Assembly: GCA_002844335.1 (NCBI GenBank)
Contig: CP019154.1
Span: forward strand, 2,852,001-2,916,000
From: Haloarcula taiwanensis
Lineage (GTDB): Archaea; Halobacteriota; Halobacteria; Halobacteriales; Haloarculaceae
Direction: 5' to 3'
DNA length: 64,000 nt
Of this stretch, positions 1-8,107 are shown one piece after another. Position 1 is the stretch's first letter. The number at the start of each line of letters is the position of its first letter. Made by a program: the position numbers and the translations under genes. Under the pieces are notes generated by a model. The model saw only the letters and a program-made list of their open reading frames with translations, searched no databases and was not told where the DNA came from.

Positions 1-49
1 CTCTTATGTAGCTTTCATAATAAACTTCACCGACCAGTTATCAGGTGTG

Positions 50-54
50 AAAAA
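50..54 (-). terminator. T-tract downstream of rfcS
   Basis: Read leftward, a run of five T occurs about 25 bases after the rfcS stop codon. Short T-runs act as intrinsic terminators in archaea. There is no convincing hairpin, so this is a weak call. The rest of positions 1-78 shows no gene. Confidence 0.35.
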
Positions 55-78
55 TTGGGAGTTCTCGGTACGAGGCCC

Positions 79-1056
79 TTACTCGCCCTGCGCAAGCGAG
101 GCCAGCATCGCTTCGAGTTGCACACGCTCGTTCGCCCCACGGGTGATCCGATAATCGGTTTCGCCGATGCGTTCGAGCACCCGGACGGCTGCGTCATCGT
201 CGATATCGAACTCCCAGATAGAACGGTGCAGTTGGTCGATGATGTCGCCGCCCGCGATACCCTCCTCTGTCAGTAGTCTATCGAGCGTTGCCCGCGAGGC
301 GGTGAAGTCCCCGTCCAGCGCCGACTGGACCATCTCCCGGATCTCTTCCGGGCGGGCCGTCGAGGTGATCGCGTACACCGCCGACTCGTCGACCGTGTCG
401 CCGCTGACCGAGGCCGCCTGCAGGCCGTTGATGGCTTTCCGCATATCCCCGTCGGCGGCGTAGACGAGCGCGTCGAGGCCGTCTTCAGTCAGTTCGATGT
501 CCTCTTGCGCGGCGATATTTCGGATTTCCTCAGCCACGGCATCATCGGCCAGCGGTGAGAACCGGAAGACCGCACACCGGGACTGGATAGGGTCGATGAT
601 CTGGCTGGAGTAGTTACACGAAAGGATAAAACGGACGTTGTTCGAGAACTGCTCCATCGTCCGGCGCAGCGCCGACTGTGCGTCGCTCGTGAGGGCGTCG
701 GCCTCGTCGAGGAAGATGATGCGGTACTCGACGCCGCCGAAGCTCGTCCGGGCGAAGTTCTTGATGCGGTCCCGGACCACGTCGATACCGCGCTCGTCGG
801 AGGCGTTCAGTTCGAGGAAGTGCTCGCGCCAGTCGTCACCGTACAGTTCACGGGCGATAGCCGTCGCACACGTCGTCTTTCCCGTCCCTGCCGGCCCGGA
901 AAACAGCATGTGGCTCAGGTCGTTGCGCGAGACGTAGCTCTTGAGCCGCCCGACGATGTTCTCGTGACCCATCACGTCGTCGAGCGTCTGCGGGCGGTAC
1001 TTCTCGATCCAGACCTCCTCGCGTCCCGCCCGCGACTCGGACTCGGCCTCACTCAT
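79..1056 (-). CDS. rfcS: Replication factor C small subunit (clamp loader)
   Basis: This is a 325-aa AAA+ ATPase of the clamp loader that opens and loads the PCNA ring at primer-template junctions. Walker A (GPAGTGKTT) is at residues 54-62, Walker B (IIFLDEAD) near 113-120 and the SRC arginine-finger motif at 159-161. It has the usual length and no intein, although archaeal RFC genes often carry one. I chose the ATG at 1056 because the upstream in-frame extension is arginine/serine-rich and the family starts shortly before the WIEKYRP motif. It is divergent from the SAMP2 gene, with about 80 bases between the two starts. Confidence 0.95.
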   Translation of the reverse strand: MSEAESESRAGREEVWIEKYRPQTLDDVMGHENIVGRLKSYVSRNDLSHMLFSGPAGTGKTTCATAIARELYGDDWREHFLELNASDERGIDVVRDRIKNFARTSFGGVEYRIIFLDEADALTSDAQSALRRTMEQFSNNVRFILSCNYSSQIIDPIQSRCAVFRFSPLADDAVAEEIRNIAAQEDIELTEDGLDALVYAADGDMRKAINGLQAASVSGDTVDESAVYAITSTARPEEIREMVQSALDGDFTASRATLDRLLTEEGIAGGDIIDQLHRSIWEFDIDDDAAVRVLERIGETDYRITRGANERVQLEAMLASLAQGE

Positions 1057-1135
1057 GGACGATGGGAGGCGTGGGCCGGTCTTAAACCCCGCGAGAGTCG
1101 ACAGTCTCAGGTGCGTCGGCGGAGTACGGCCGGGT

Positions 1136-1336
1136 ATGCACGTCACCGTCGAGATTGCCGGCGAAGACACCCACGAACTGGAGGTGGACGCGGACGCGAC
1201 CTACGGCGACCTGCTCGCACCGGTCGACCTGAACCCCCACGAGGTGTCGGTTCTCGTTGACGGCGAACACGTGCCGACTGACCAGCCCGTCGCGGCCGAC
1301 CGCGTCCGCGTCGTGCGCCTCATCAAGGGCGGATAG
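1136..1336 (+). CDS. samp2: Small archaeal modifier protein SAMP2 (ubiquitin-like)
   Basis: This 66-aa beta-grasp protein ends in LIKGG. The terminal Gly-Gly is what an E1-like UbaA adenylates, either for isopeptide conjugation to target lysines (sampylation) or for thiocarboxylation in tRNA wobble-uridine thiolation. Length and C-terminus match Haloferax SAMP2 as I recall it, and the lysine just before GG is kept. I chose the ATG at 1136 because upstream residues of the longer frame are shadow-like. The GNAT gene follows after 6 bases, so the two are probably co-transcribed. Confidence 0.9.
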   Translation: MHVTVEIAGEDTHELEVDADATYGDLLAPVDLNPHEVSVLVDGEHVPTDQPVAADRVRVVRLIKGG

Positions 1337-1342
1337 TCCGCG

Positions 1343-1726
1343 ATGCGCGTTCGCGAGGCGACCGAGGCCGATCTGCCGGCCGTGATGAACGTCCTCGACG
1401 GCGCGGCGCTCGAAATAGACGTGGCGACAGTCCGCGGCGGTATCGAGCGCGACGGCACGCTCGTCGCGGTTTCGGGCGACGGCGAGACGACGAGCGACCG
1501 CGTCCTCGGCGCGCTCGTCCTCGACGGCGACCGCGTCGCGGCCGTGGCGGTCCGTCGCCGCCGCCGCGGCCAGGGCATTGGGACGAGGCTCGTCGAGGCG
1601 GCGCTCGACCGGCGGGACCGGCTCATCGCAGAGTTTGACGCAGACGTGCGGCCGTTCTACGAGCGACTGGGGTTCGACGTAGAGCCCCTCGACAACGAGG
1701 CCGACCGGTTTCGCGGGACTCGCTAA
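1343..1726 (+). CDS. GNAT family N-acetyltransferase
   Basis: This 127-aa protein has the GNAT fold signature. The acetyl-CoA pyrophosphate-binding loop RRRGQGIGTRL near residue 75 fits the R/Q-x-x-G-x-G/A motif, and a late FYERLGF element is typical of the family's C-terminal strand. The substrate is unknown and could be a protein lysine or N-terminus or a small molecule. It starts 6 bases after samp2, in the same probable operon. Its end overlaps the convergent flavin-binding-family gene by 4 bases. Confidence 0.85.
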   Translation: MRVREATEADLPAVMNVLDGAALEIDVATVRGGIERDGTLVAVSGDGETTSDRVLGALVLDGDRVAAVAVRRRRRGQGIGTRLVEAALDRRDRLIAEFDADVRPFYERLGFDVEPLDNEADRFRGTR

Positions 1727-2175
1727 TTCCGCCGGCCGGTCAGCTCCTCGACGGACAGTTCGTACAGCGTCACGTCCATCTCGTCGGTCGGCTCGTCGAA
1801 CACCCGGATGGGCGCGTAGCGCTCGTTAATCTCGACGGCCTCGTAGGCCGGGTCGTCCTCGGGGACGGCGGTTATGGGCCCGCGGGCGACGACGCTCCAG
1901 CCGGTCCACGACTCCGCGTCCGGCGTCGCCGCCGTCTCGGTAACGACATACGTCGCCGTTTCAGTGGCGTCGAGGTACGCCGACTTCTCGCTCTCGCTCG
2001 TCTCGCCCAAGCGGAAGTACAGCGACCCGCCCTCGTAGTGGTGAAACACCGGGAGGGCGTACGCGTCGTCGCCGTCGGCCAACGCGAGCACGCCGCTCTC
2101 GCTCGCGGTAAGACGGTCGCAGACGGCGTCGTCGGGCATCCCCTTTGTGTAGGCGAACGCGATATCGGTGTCCAT
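1723..2175 (-). CDS. Pyridoxamine 5'-phosphate oxidase family protein
   Basis: This 150-aa protein matches the haloarchaeal PPOX-like split-barrel family that binds FMN or F420. Visible features are the N-terminal helix, a VFHHYEGGSLYFRLG strand pair near residue 45 and a central GWSVVARGPI strand. Such proteins bind flavin or act as small oxidoreductases, and the true substrate cannot be told here. The start is the ATG at 2175 (MDTDIAF), because an upstream in-frame Met adds only an arginine-rich stub. The 3' end overlaps the convergent GNAT gene by 4 bases. Confidence 0.75.
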   Translation of the reverse strand: MDTDIAFAYTKGMPDDAVCDRLTASESGVLALADGDDAYALPVFHHYEGGSLYFRLGETSESEKSAYLDATETATYVVTETAATPDAESWTGWSVVARGPITAVPEDDPAYEAVEINERYAPIRVFDEPTDEMDVTLYELSVEELTGRRN

Positions 2176-2199
2176 GGGCCGACGACGCATGCAGTGGGC

Positions 2200-3597
2200 T
2201 TAAACGAGGGGTTCGACCAGATCCCGACCGGCAGCGAGCAGTTCGTCGACGCGGGCGTCGCTGCCGGCCTCAGCGTAGACGCGGAGCTTCGGCTCCGTGC
2301 CCGAGGGGCGGACCAGCACCCACGTCCCGTCTTCGAGTCGAATCTTGAACCCATCGACAGTGTTGATACCGTCGACAGCGACCCCTGCCAGCGCGTCCGG
2401 AAGGGCGGTTTCGAGGTCGGCAAGGACGGCCTCCTTCCGGTCGTCAGGGCAGTCGACGCTGATGCGGTCCTGGTGGATTTCGCCGTGTTCGTCCAGCAGT
2501 CGGTCGACACGAGCATCGAGAGGTTCCTCGCGCTCGGCGGCAGCAGCGACCAGCGCCACCAGCACGCCGTCCTTGTTCCGCAGATGGTCCGGCAGGCCGA
2601 AGCCACCGGACTCCTCGCCACCGAACAGCGCGTCGTGCTCGGCCATCGCCTCGGCGACCCATTTGAAACCGACAGCGACCTCGTGGACGGCCTGCCCGTG
2701 GGCCTCGGCGACGCGGTCGACGATGCTAGAGGTCGAGACCGTTCGGACCACGTCGCCCGTTCCGTCCTCAAGCAGGAAGTCGTACATCGCGGCGAAAAAC
2801 AGGTTCGGGTCCAGATAGCCCCGCTCGGGCGTGACGACGCCGATGCGGTCGGCGTCGCCGTCGTTGATGATTCCCAGCGCGGCGTCGCCGTCGCTGACCT
2901 CCGCGACCAGTCCCTCGGCGTTCTCCGCCGACGGTTCGGGCGACCCGCCGCCAAAGTCGGGGTCCTGTTCGCAGTTGAGCCGGGTCACGTCGGCCCCAGC
3001 CGCTTCGAGCAGGGCGTCGGTAACGCCGCGGCCGCTGCCGTACAGCGCGTCGTAGGCGACTGGAAGGCCATCGAGGTCGGTGTCGACGTAGTCCAGCGCG
3101 TGCTCGTGGAACGGGGTGATGAGGTCGTCCTCCGTTCGTTCGCCCCACTCGTCCTCGGGAAGCGGGTCGAGGACGGCGAGGTTCTCCTCGAAGGCGGCCG
3201 TCCAGTCGGGCAGGGCCGGCGAGCCGTCGCCGGGAATGAACTTCACGCCGTTGTACTCCGGCGGATTGTGGCTGGCCGTGATCTGGAGTGCCCCGGCCAG
3301 ATCGCGGTTTTTCACCGTCCAGGCGAGGATTGGTGTCGGCGTGTCTCGGTCCGGCAAGAGCGCGTCGAACCCGTTGGCGCGCAAGACGTGCGCGAGTTCA
3401 TCGGCGAACCCGGGTGAGGTTTCGCGGGCATCGTACCCGATGGCGACGGTCCCGGTCGCCCCGCGCTCGGCGAGGGTCGTGGCGACGGCCTGGCCGACCA
3501 TCCGGACCCGCGGCTTCGTGAACACGTCCAGCGTCGCCCGCCAGCCGTCCGTCCCGAAGGCGATTGCACCTGCGTCGACATCCGCGTCGTTGTCCAT
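2200..3597 (-). CDS. Phosphoglucomutase/phosphomannomutase family protein
   Basis: This 465-aa alpha-D-phosphohexomutase interconverts hexose 1- and 6-phosphates. All four family sites are visible: FGTDGWR near 14-20, the phosphoserine loop TASHNPPEYNG (Ser about 109), the metal loop DGDADR, the sugar loop GGEESGGFG and the phosphate loop RPSGTEPK. Whether it prefers glucose or mannose phosphate cannot be read from the motifs. The second copy near 6.5 kb looks more GlmM-like. The ATG at 3597 is preferred over an upstream Met that would add an uncharacteristic 14-residue extension. Confidence 0.9.
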   Translation of the reverse strand: MDNDADVDAGAIAFGTDGWRATLDVFTKPRVRMVGQAVATTLAERGATGTVAIGYDARETSPGFADELAHVLRANGFDALLPDRDTPTPILAWTVKNRDLAGALQITASHNPPEYNGVKFIPGDGSPALPDWTAAFEENLAVLDPLPEDEWGERTEDDLITPFHEHALDYVDTDLDGLPVAYDALYGSGRGVTDALLEAAGADVTRLNCEQDPDFGGGSPEPSAENAEGLVAEVSDGDAALGIINDGDADRIGVVTPERGYLDPNLFFAAMYDFLLEDGTGDVVRTVSTSSIVDRVAEAHGQAVHEVAVGFKWVAEAMAEHDALFGGEESGGFGLPDHLRNKDGVLVALVAAAAEREEPLDARVDRLLDEHGEIHQDRISVDCPDDRKEAVLADLETALPDALAGVAVDGINTVDGFKIRLEDGTWVLVRPSGTEPKLRVYAEAGSDARVDELLAAGRDLVEPLV

Positions 3598-3688
3598 AGC
3601 CCGCGGTTCTCGGCCCCCAGACAAAAAGTCACGCATCATCGGTAAGCTGTCATGTTGCCGGTGCCGACAGCCAAAGGCGAGCGGCGGC

Positions 3689-3973
3689 TCAGATATCGAA
3701 ATCCGCTTCGGCGTCGCTGGATTCGACGAGCCGTTCTTTCTCCGCTCTGGAGTACTGCTTGATCTCGTACTCGCGGCTCATCGCGTCGGACTGCGACGCG
3801 AACGACTCGACGTGGATGAGTTCGACCGGGGTTCGGCCGCGCGTGTACTTCGCGCCGTCGCCGGCGTCGTGCTCGCGGACGCGGCGTTCCACATCGGTCG
3901 TGTAGCCGGTGTAAAACGTGTTGTCGCTACAACGGAGGACGTACACGTGGTAAGGGCTCCGCGCGGTAGTCAT
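3689..3973 (-). CDS. GIY-YIG nuclease superfamily protein
   Basis: This 94-aa single-domain GIY-YIG protein resembles the UvrC N-terminal domain and the UPF0213/YhbQ group. The motif reads HVYVLRCSDNTFYTGYT near residues 9-25 and is followed by the catalytic-type arginine in VERRVREH. A lone GIY-YIG domain may cut structured or damaged DNA, but its cellular role is not established. It sits between the phosphohexomutase and a 49-aa zinc protein on the same strand. Confidence 0.85.
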   Translation of the reverse strand: MTTARSPYHVYVLRCSDNTFYTGYTTDVERRVREHDAGDGAKYTRGRTPVELIHVESFASQSDAMSREYEIKQYSRAEKERLVESSDAEADFDI

Positions 3974-4000
3974 CGCACGATGCTGGTGGCCCAGTGGGCC

Positions 4001-4150
4001 TCACACTTGTTGGGCGCGCTCTCTCGATACCTCGGCAATGCCAGCGTTTGCCGAGCAGTTGGGACATGCCCGGATGTGTCCGCGTTCATCCGCGAACACT
4101 CGGGCGAACTGGTCTGAGACGTGCGCGCCGCAATGATCACATTCAGGCAT
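4001..4150 (-). CDS. Small zinc-finger protein, DUF7563-like
   Basis: This 49-aa protein starts MPECDHCGAHVSDQF and has a second knuckle RACPNCSAN. The pair of CxxC motifs implies one bound zinc. It resembles the haloarchaeal DUF7563 family and is a divergent paralog of the gene at 7949-8107, which shares the MPEC(x)2CG start and the ARVF segment. The function is unknown; such mini zinc proteins may bind nucleic acid or proteins. A GTATAC-type TATA candidate lies about 30 bases upstream, and an inverted repeat lies at 4213-4230. Confidence 0.75.
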   Translation of the reverse strand: MPECDHCGAHVSDQFARVFADERGHIRACPNCSANAGIAEVSRERAQQV

Positions 4151-4212
4151 CGTGTTCGTCGGCGACACCACCGCCGACGTATACGCGTACGCGCGTTATT
4201 CTGATAGCTCTT

Positions 4213-4235
4213 TACCCAAATACTTGGGTATACCC
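4213..4235. repeat. Nested inverted repeats upstream of the DUF7563-like gene
   Basis: TACCCAA and TTGGGTA form perfect 7-base arms around ATAC (4213-4230), and GGGTATACCC (4226-4235) is an overlapping 10-base palindrome. It lies between the larB 3' end and the start of the small zinc gene. It could be an operator or a hairpin, but no T-run follows, so a terminator is less likely. Confidence 0.5.
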
Positions 4236-4252
4236 ATGGCCGGAGAGGGTTG

Positions 4253-5026
4253 CTAGTCCCGTGCATCGTCGAGCTGTCTGGCGATTAGGCCGGCTTGCGT
4301 TCCGGCGGTGAAGCCGGCGTCAATGTTCACGACGGAGAGGGCGGTACAGGACTGGAGCAACCCCGAAAGGGCCGCCTCACCCTCGCCGCCGTGGCCGTAG
4401 CCGGTCGAGACGGGCAGGCCGATAATCGGCACGTCGACGAGACCGGCAACGACCGTCGGAAGCGCACCTTCGCGGCCCGCTGCGACGATGAGGACATCCT
4501 GGTCCCGGAGGCCATCGACCGCGTCTATCGTCCGAGCGAGACTCGCAACCCCGACATCGTCGATGCGAGTCACGGTCGCGCCCATCTCCTCGACGATGAG
4601 CGCGGCCTCACCGGCCGGAACAGCGTCAGACGTCCCGGCAGTCACGACACCCACTGACGCGTCCAGCGACGGACGTTCGAACGCCGACGTTGTCGCCACC
4701 AGCCAGTTCGAGCGGTCGTCCCAGCGAACTGTCGCGTCCGGGGCGATCTCGTCCAGTCGCTCCCGGACAGTCGTTGCAGTTGGTGCGTCGAGTCGCGTCA
4801 CGATAGCCCGCTCCGTCGTTTCGATAGCTGTCGCCGCCAGATCCGCCACTTCCGTCGGCGTCTTCCCGTCCGCGAGGACAGCCTCGGGAACGCCGGCACG
4901 GTCCTCCCGGGCGGCGTCGAACCGACCGGCCCCACTGGTCGCGTAGCCCGCAAGCGCCGCTTCGGCTTCCGCCGGGGAGAGGTCGCCCGCCGCAACCGAA
5001 TCGAGTATCTCGCGCATAGGACCCAT
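4253..5026 (-). CDS. larB: Nickel-pincer cofactor biosynthesis protein LarB
   Basis: This 257-aa protein is related to the PurE class of AIR carboxylases. LarB carboxylates and hydrolyses nicotinic acid adenine dinucleotide in the first step of the Ni-pincer cofactor (lactate racemase type). Visible marks are VGVVTAGTSDAVPAGEAA in the middle, an HGGEGEAALSGLLQSC segment and a C-terminal VNIDAGF. No larC or larE lies in this window. Two start codons are possible (5026 or 5017), and the second gives MREILDSV, which looks equally natural. An intergenic stretch of about 280 bases separates it from the histone-fold gene. Confidence 0.85.
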   Translation of the reverse strand: MGPMREILDSVAAGDLSPAEAEAALAGYATSGAGRFDAAREDRAGVPEAVLADGKTPTEVADLAATAIETTERAIVTRLDAPTATTVRERLDEIAPDATVRWDDRSNWLVATTSAFERPSLDASVGVVTAGTSDAVPAGEAALIVEEMGATVTRIDDVGVASLARTIDAVDGLRDQDVLIVAAGREGALPTVVAGLVDVPIIGLPVSTGYGHGGEGEAALSGLLQSCTALSVVNIDAGFTAGTQAGLIARQLDDARD

Positions 5027-5272
5027 TCGGGGATACGACCACTCCTATCCGTCGGTCCAGGTCGGCGTCTCGTCACAATCAGGGCCGAACCTGTGGGAGC
5101 GCGCGTGAGCGACGCTCGGCCGGCGTAACGCGACAATAGCCGTCTGGGGCAGGCCAAAAGACGTATTGTGATGGACTTAATCGGACACAATCGCGGATTT
5201 ATAAGGGGTTATGTGTCGTATAATGCCTCAAACTGCCGGTTATAGGGTCGAGAGCGAACTAATTGGAGAAAG

Positions 5273-5280
5273 TATATAAG
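5273..5280 (+). promoter_or_regulatory. TATA box of the histone-fold gene
   Basis: TATATAAG is centred about 29 bases before the ATG at 5306. That spacing predicts transcription starting at or within a few bases of the start codon, a leaderless mRNA as is common in haloarchaea. It looks like a strong promoter. Confidence 0.65.
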
Positions 5281-5305
5281 TAACCCCCGTCGATACCTCG
5301 TCTGT

Positions 5306-5473
5306 ATGGCAGACCTAATCGTCAAAGCCGCCGTTAAGGAAGAGCTCAACGACATGAACGTAGCGTCCGACTTCTACGACGCACTCGACGAGGAAGTCGA
5401 AGAGCTGCTTCAGGACGCAGCCCGACGAGCTGACGAGAACGACCGGAAGACGGTCCAGCCGCGCGACCTGTAA
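5306..5473 (+). CDS. Short histone-fold (DUF1931-like) protein
   Basis: This 55-aa acidic protein starts MADLIVKAAVKEEL and ends in KTVQPRDL. It reads as helix 1, a short loop, the long central helix (SDFYDALDEEVEELLQDAARRA) and the KTV-type loop 2 of a histone fold, then stops where helix 3 would begin. I recall the family being annotated as DUF1931 or as an archaeal histone-like protein conserved in Halobacteria. It probably dimerises and binds DNA or protein, but its acidity argues against simple DNA wrapping. A strong TATA box and a downstream T-run suggest a monocistronic, well-expressed gene. Confidence 0.8.
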   Translation: MADLIVKAAVKEELNDMNVASDFYDALDEEVEELLQDAARRADENDRKTVQPRDL

Positions 5474-5492
5474 GGTCGTTTCAGGCAGCGTA

Positions 5493-5499
5493 TTTTTTT
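5493..5499 (+). terminator. Oligo-T terminator after the histone-fold gene
   Basis: Seven consecutive T occur 20 bases after the stop codon and just before the convergent rpiA 3' end. This fits an archaeal oligo-T terminator. Confidence 0.6.
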
Positions 5500-5521
5500 G
5501 ACGCAAGCCGACGAGCAGCAG

Positions 5522-6208
5522 CTACTCCGAGAGCGCTCGGACGGTGACGCCGTCAGTGGTGCCAACGTGGATCTCGTCGGCCATATCGACGAACAGTCCG
5601 TGCGCAACGACGCCGGGGAGCGCGGCGAGGTCGGCGGCGAGCCCGGCGGGGTCCTCGATAGCGCCGAAGTCGCAGTCGAACACGAGGTTCCCGTTGTCGG
5701 TGACGACCGGGCCGTCCTTGCGCTCCGCACGGCGGAGCTCGGGGTCGCCGCCCAGGTCCGCGACCGCCGCGGCGACCGTCGAGCGGGCCATCGGGAGGAC
5801 TTCCACGGGGACGGGGTGTTCGAGCACGTCGGCCTCTTTGGTCGGGTCGGCGACGACGAGGAAGCGGTCGGCGCTCGCGTCGACGACCTTCTCCCGGGCG
5901 TGGGCCGCGCCGCCGCCCTTTATCAGGTCGCCGCCGGCCACCTCGTCGGCCCCGTCGATGGCGAGGTCGACCGACGCGTCGTCGAGGTCTGCGAGCGGAA
6001 TCCCGCAGTCGCGGGCCAGTTCGCGCGACTGGAAGGAGGTGGGGACGCCGACCACGTCGAGTCCGGCGTCGACCGCCCGCCCGATGGCCCGGATGGCGTG
6101 GGCCGCCGTCGACCCGGTCCCAAGGCCGACCACCATGCCGTCCTCGACCGCCTCTGCTGCCGATTCCCCCGCTGCTCGTTTCGCCGCGTCGGAGCCGCCC
6201 TGCTTCAT
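5522..6208 (-). CDS. rpiA: Ribose-5-phosphate isomerase A
   Basis: This 228-aa enzyme interconverts ribose 5-phosphate and ribulose 5-phosphate, supplying ribose for PRPP and nucleotides. The phosphate-binding GLGTGSTA is near residues 28-35, the IDGADE motif with the catalytic acid is central, and KGGGAAHAREK follows. Length fits the family. The ATG at 6208 (MKQGGSDAAKR) is chosen because the long upstream in-frame extension lacks family similarity. It is convergent with the histone-fold gene and divergent from the 58-aa zinc protein. Confidence 0.93.
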   Translation of the reverse strand: MKQGGSDAAKRAAGESAAEAVEDGMVVGLGTGSTAAHAIRAIGRAVDAGLDVVGVPTSFQSRELARDCGIPLADLDDASVDLAIDGADEVAGGDLIKGGGAAHAREKVVDASADRFLVVADPTKEADVLEHPVPVEVLPMARSTVAAAVADLGGDPELRRAERKDGPVVTDNGNLVFDCDFGAIEDPAGLAADLAALPGVVAHGLFVDMADEIHVGTTDGVTVRALSE

Positions 6209-6266
6209 GTGCGGTGGGTCGACAGACGCGGACAAAACGTTTGTTCTCCCGACCGCAAGCACCCGT

Positions 6267-6443
6267 ATGACCGACTGCACGTACTGTGGCTGTCCGGTCG
6301 AGGCCCACGACCCCGTGTTCGTCAGCGAGTCGCCCGAGGGAACGCCGACGGGGCAGTTCTGCAACTACGGCTGTCTGGCGGCCCACATCGACGCGGCCGA
6401 CCTGACCACCGGCACGGCCTGCGAGTGGTCGCCGGACCAGTAG
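6267..6443 (+). CDS. Small cysteine-rich (putative zinc) protein
   Basis: This 58-aa protein has CTYCGCPVEAH at the N-terminus and FCNYGCLAAHI in the middle, giving two CxxC/Cx3C pairs and histidines that could hold zinc, somewhat like FCS/MYM-type knuckles. The function is unknown. The ATG lies 58 bases from the divergent rpiA start. It is followed after about 80 bases by glmM, with a TATA-like ATTTTAG in between, so glmM may have its own promoter. Confidence 0.7.
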   Translation: MTDCTYCGCPVEAHDPVFVSESPEGTPTGQFCNYGCLAAHIDAADLTTGTACEWSPDQ

Positions 6444-6524
6444 CGGAACGAGCCGCCACCGGCGGCCCCCGGAGTCCGTCGGATGCCGGATGGATTTTAG
6501 AGGGATGCCGACGCAGGGACGGTA

Positions 6525-7841
6525 ATGACACAGTTCGGAACGAGCGGCATCCGCGGCCCCGTCGGCGAGACGGTGACGGCCGAGTTGGCGCTGTCGGTGG
6601 GGCGGGCGCTGGGCGTCGACTGCGAGCGGGTGGTCGTGGGGCGAGACCCGCGGGCGAGCGGCGAGTACCTGCAGGCGGCGCTGGTGGCCGGTCTCCGGGA
6701 GAGCGGCGTCGATGTGGTCGACCTCGGCACCGCGGCGACGCCGACCATCGGCCGGGCGGTGGCCTGGCAGGACGCCGACGCGGGCGTCGCGGTGACGGCC
6801 AGCCACAACCCGCCGGAGGACAACGGCATCAAGCTCTGGCAGTCTAGCGGGCAGGCTTTCGATGCGGACCTGCGGGCAACCATCGAAGAGCGACTGGCGG
6901 ACGGAGCGTTCGAGCCGGCGGCGTGGGACGAGAGCGGCGGCCACGAGTCCTGGGACGCCGGCCAGCGCCACGTCGACGCGCTAGTCGCCGAAGTCGGCGA
7001 ACGAAACCTCGACAGCCACGTCGTCGTCGACCTCGGCAACGGTGCGGGCCGGGTCAGCGTCGACGCTCTCACAGAACTTGGCTGTGCCGTCGAGACGCTC
7101 AACGGCCAGCCCGACGGCGTGTTCCCCGGCCGTCCCTCAGAGCCGAAGGCCGAGAACTGTGGGTCACTTTCGACACTGGTGGCCGAATCCGACGCCGACC
7201 TCGGGATTGCACACGACGGCGACGCCGACCGGATGCGCGCGGTGGCGGCCGACGGGACCTTCCTCTCGGGCGACGTGTTGCTGGCCGTGTTCGCCCGCGC
7301 CGTGGCGTCGCCGGGCGAGCGGGTCGCCGTCCCCGTGGACACGAGTCTCGCCGTCGAGGACCACCTCAGCAATATCGACGTGAGCGTCGAGTACACCCCG
7401 GTCGGGGACGTGTACGTCGCCGAGGCCGCCAGCGCCGAGGGGGTCGCCTTCGGCGGGGAGCCAAGCGGCGCGTGGATATGGCCCGACCGGACGCTGTGTC
7501 CCGACGGCCCGCTGGCGGCCTGTACCGCCGTGGCGCTGGACAGCGAGCGCCCGCTCGGTGAGCGTGCCGCCGACGTACCGGACTACCCCATCCGCCGGGA
7601 CAGCGTCGAAACTGACGAGAAAGAAGCGGTAATGGACCGCGTTCGTGAGACAGTGACCGATACCTACGACGACGTGACGACGCTCGACGGCGTCCGCGTC
7701 GACCTCGGCGACGCGTGGTTCCTCCTGCGGGCAAGCGGTACACAGCCGCTCGTTCGGCTTACCGCCGAAGCTCGTAGCCCGGACCGTGCTGATGCGGTGT
7801 TCGAGGAAGCACGCACACTCCTCACCGACGCGCTGGTATAG
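6525..7841 (+). CDS. glmM: Phosphohexomutase, probable phosphoglucosamine mutase
   Basis: This 438-aa phosphohexomutase is likely to convert glucosamine 6-phosphate to glucosamine 1-phosphate on the way to UDP-GlcNAc for N-glycans. It starts FGTSGIRGPVG (the GlmM-like GTSGIRG), has the active-site TASHNPPEDNG (Ser about 93), metal loop DGDADRM, sugar loop GGEPSGAW and phosphate loop RASGTQP. The GEPSG and ASGTQP variants set it apart from the paralog at 2200-3597. The substrate assignment is inferred from the motif flavour only. Confidence 0.82.
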   Translation: MTQFGTSGIRGPVGETVTAELALSVGRALGVDCERVVVGRDPRASGEYLQAALVAGLRESGVDVVDLGTAATPTIGRAVAWQDADAGVAVTASHNPPEDNGIKLWQSSGQAFDADLRATIEERLADGAFEPAAWDESGGHESWDAGQRHVDALVAEVGERNLDSHVVVDLGNGAGRVSVDALTELGCAVETLNGQPDGVFPGRPSEPKAENCGSLSTLVAESDADLGIAHDGDADRMRAVAADGTFLSGDVLLAVFARAVASPGERVAVPVDTSLAVEDHLSNIDVSVEYTPVGDVYVAEAASAEGVAFGGEPSGAWIWPDRTLCPDGPLAACTAVALDSERPLGERAADVPDYPIRRDSVETDEKEAVMDRVRETVTDTYDDVTTLDGVRVDLGDAWFLLRASGTQPLVRLTAEARSPDRADAVFEEARTLLTDALV

Positions 7842-7948
7842 AAGGTGAGACGGGAAGATCCGAAAAGCAGCGGTTGGTAGCGAGTGCAGCCGGCGAGGAA
7901 AACGTCCCCGCAACCGTCAGGTCACAGGGCGGCAGTTCCTGACCGGTT

Positions 7949-8107
7949 CTATCCGCGACGTGTGGACCGGGCCTCACGGACGTCTGCCCCGTCGCGAATC
8001 TTGTCTTCGCACTGCGGACAGACCCTGGGCTTTTCGACCCCGTTCGGCGTGAACACACGCGCGTAGTCAGCCGTTACAAAATTACCGCAGTTCTGGCATT
8101 CCGGCAT
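7949..8107 (-). CDS. Small zinc-finger protein, DUF7563 family
   Basis: This 52-aa protein has MPECQNCGNFV, ARVFTPNG, RVCPQCEDK and a VREARSTRRG tail, the classic DUF7563 pattern with two CxxC knuckles for one zinc. It is widespread in haloarchaea and its function is unknown. The basic tail would suit nucleic-acid or ribosome contact, which is inference. A GTATAAC-type TATA box about 23 bases upstream implies a leaderless transcript, and an inverted repeat overlaps the start codon. Confidence 0.85.
   Translation of the reverse strand: MPECQNCGNFVTADYARVFTPNGVEKPRVCPQCEDKIRDGADVREARSTRRG

Noticed and set aside
79-1056. Possible intein in rfcS
   Set aside because: The protein is 325 aa with uninterrupted Walker A, Walker B and SRC motifs, so no insertion is present.
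2038-3417. A long plus-strand frame opposite the phosphohexomutase
   Set aside because: It is a shadow of a gene in which all four phosphohexomutase loops are readable.
7884-8066. A 60-codon plus-strand frame opposite the DUF7563 gene
   Set aside because: The minus-strand frame shows the exact CxxC pattern of a known family, while this one has none.
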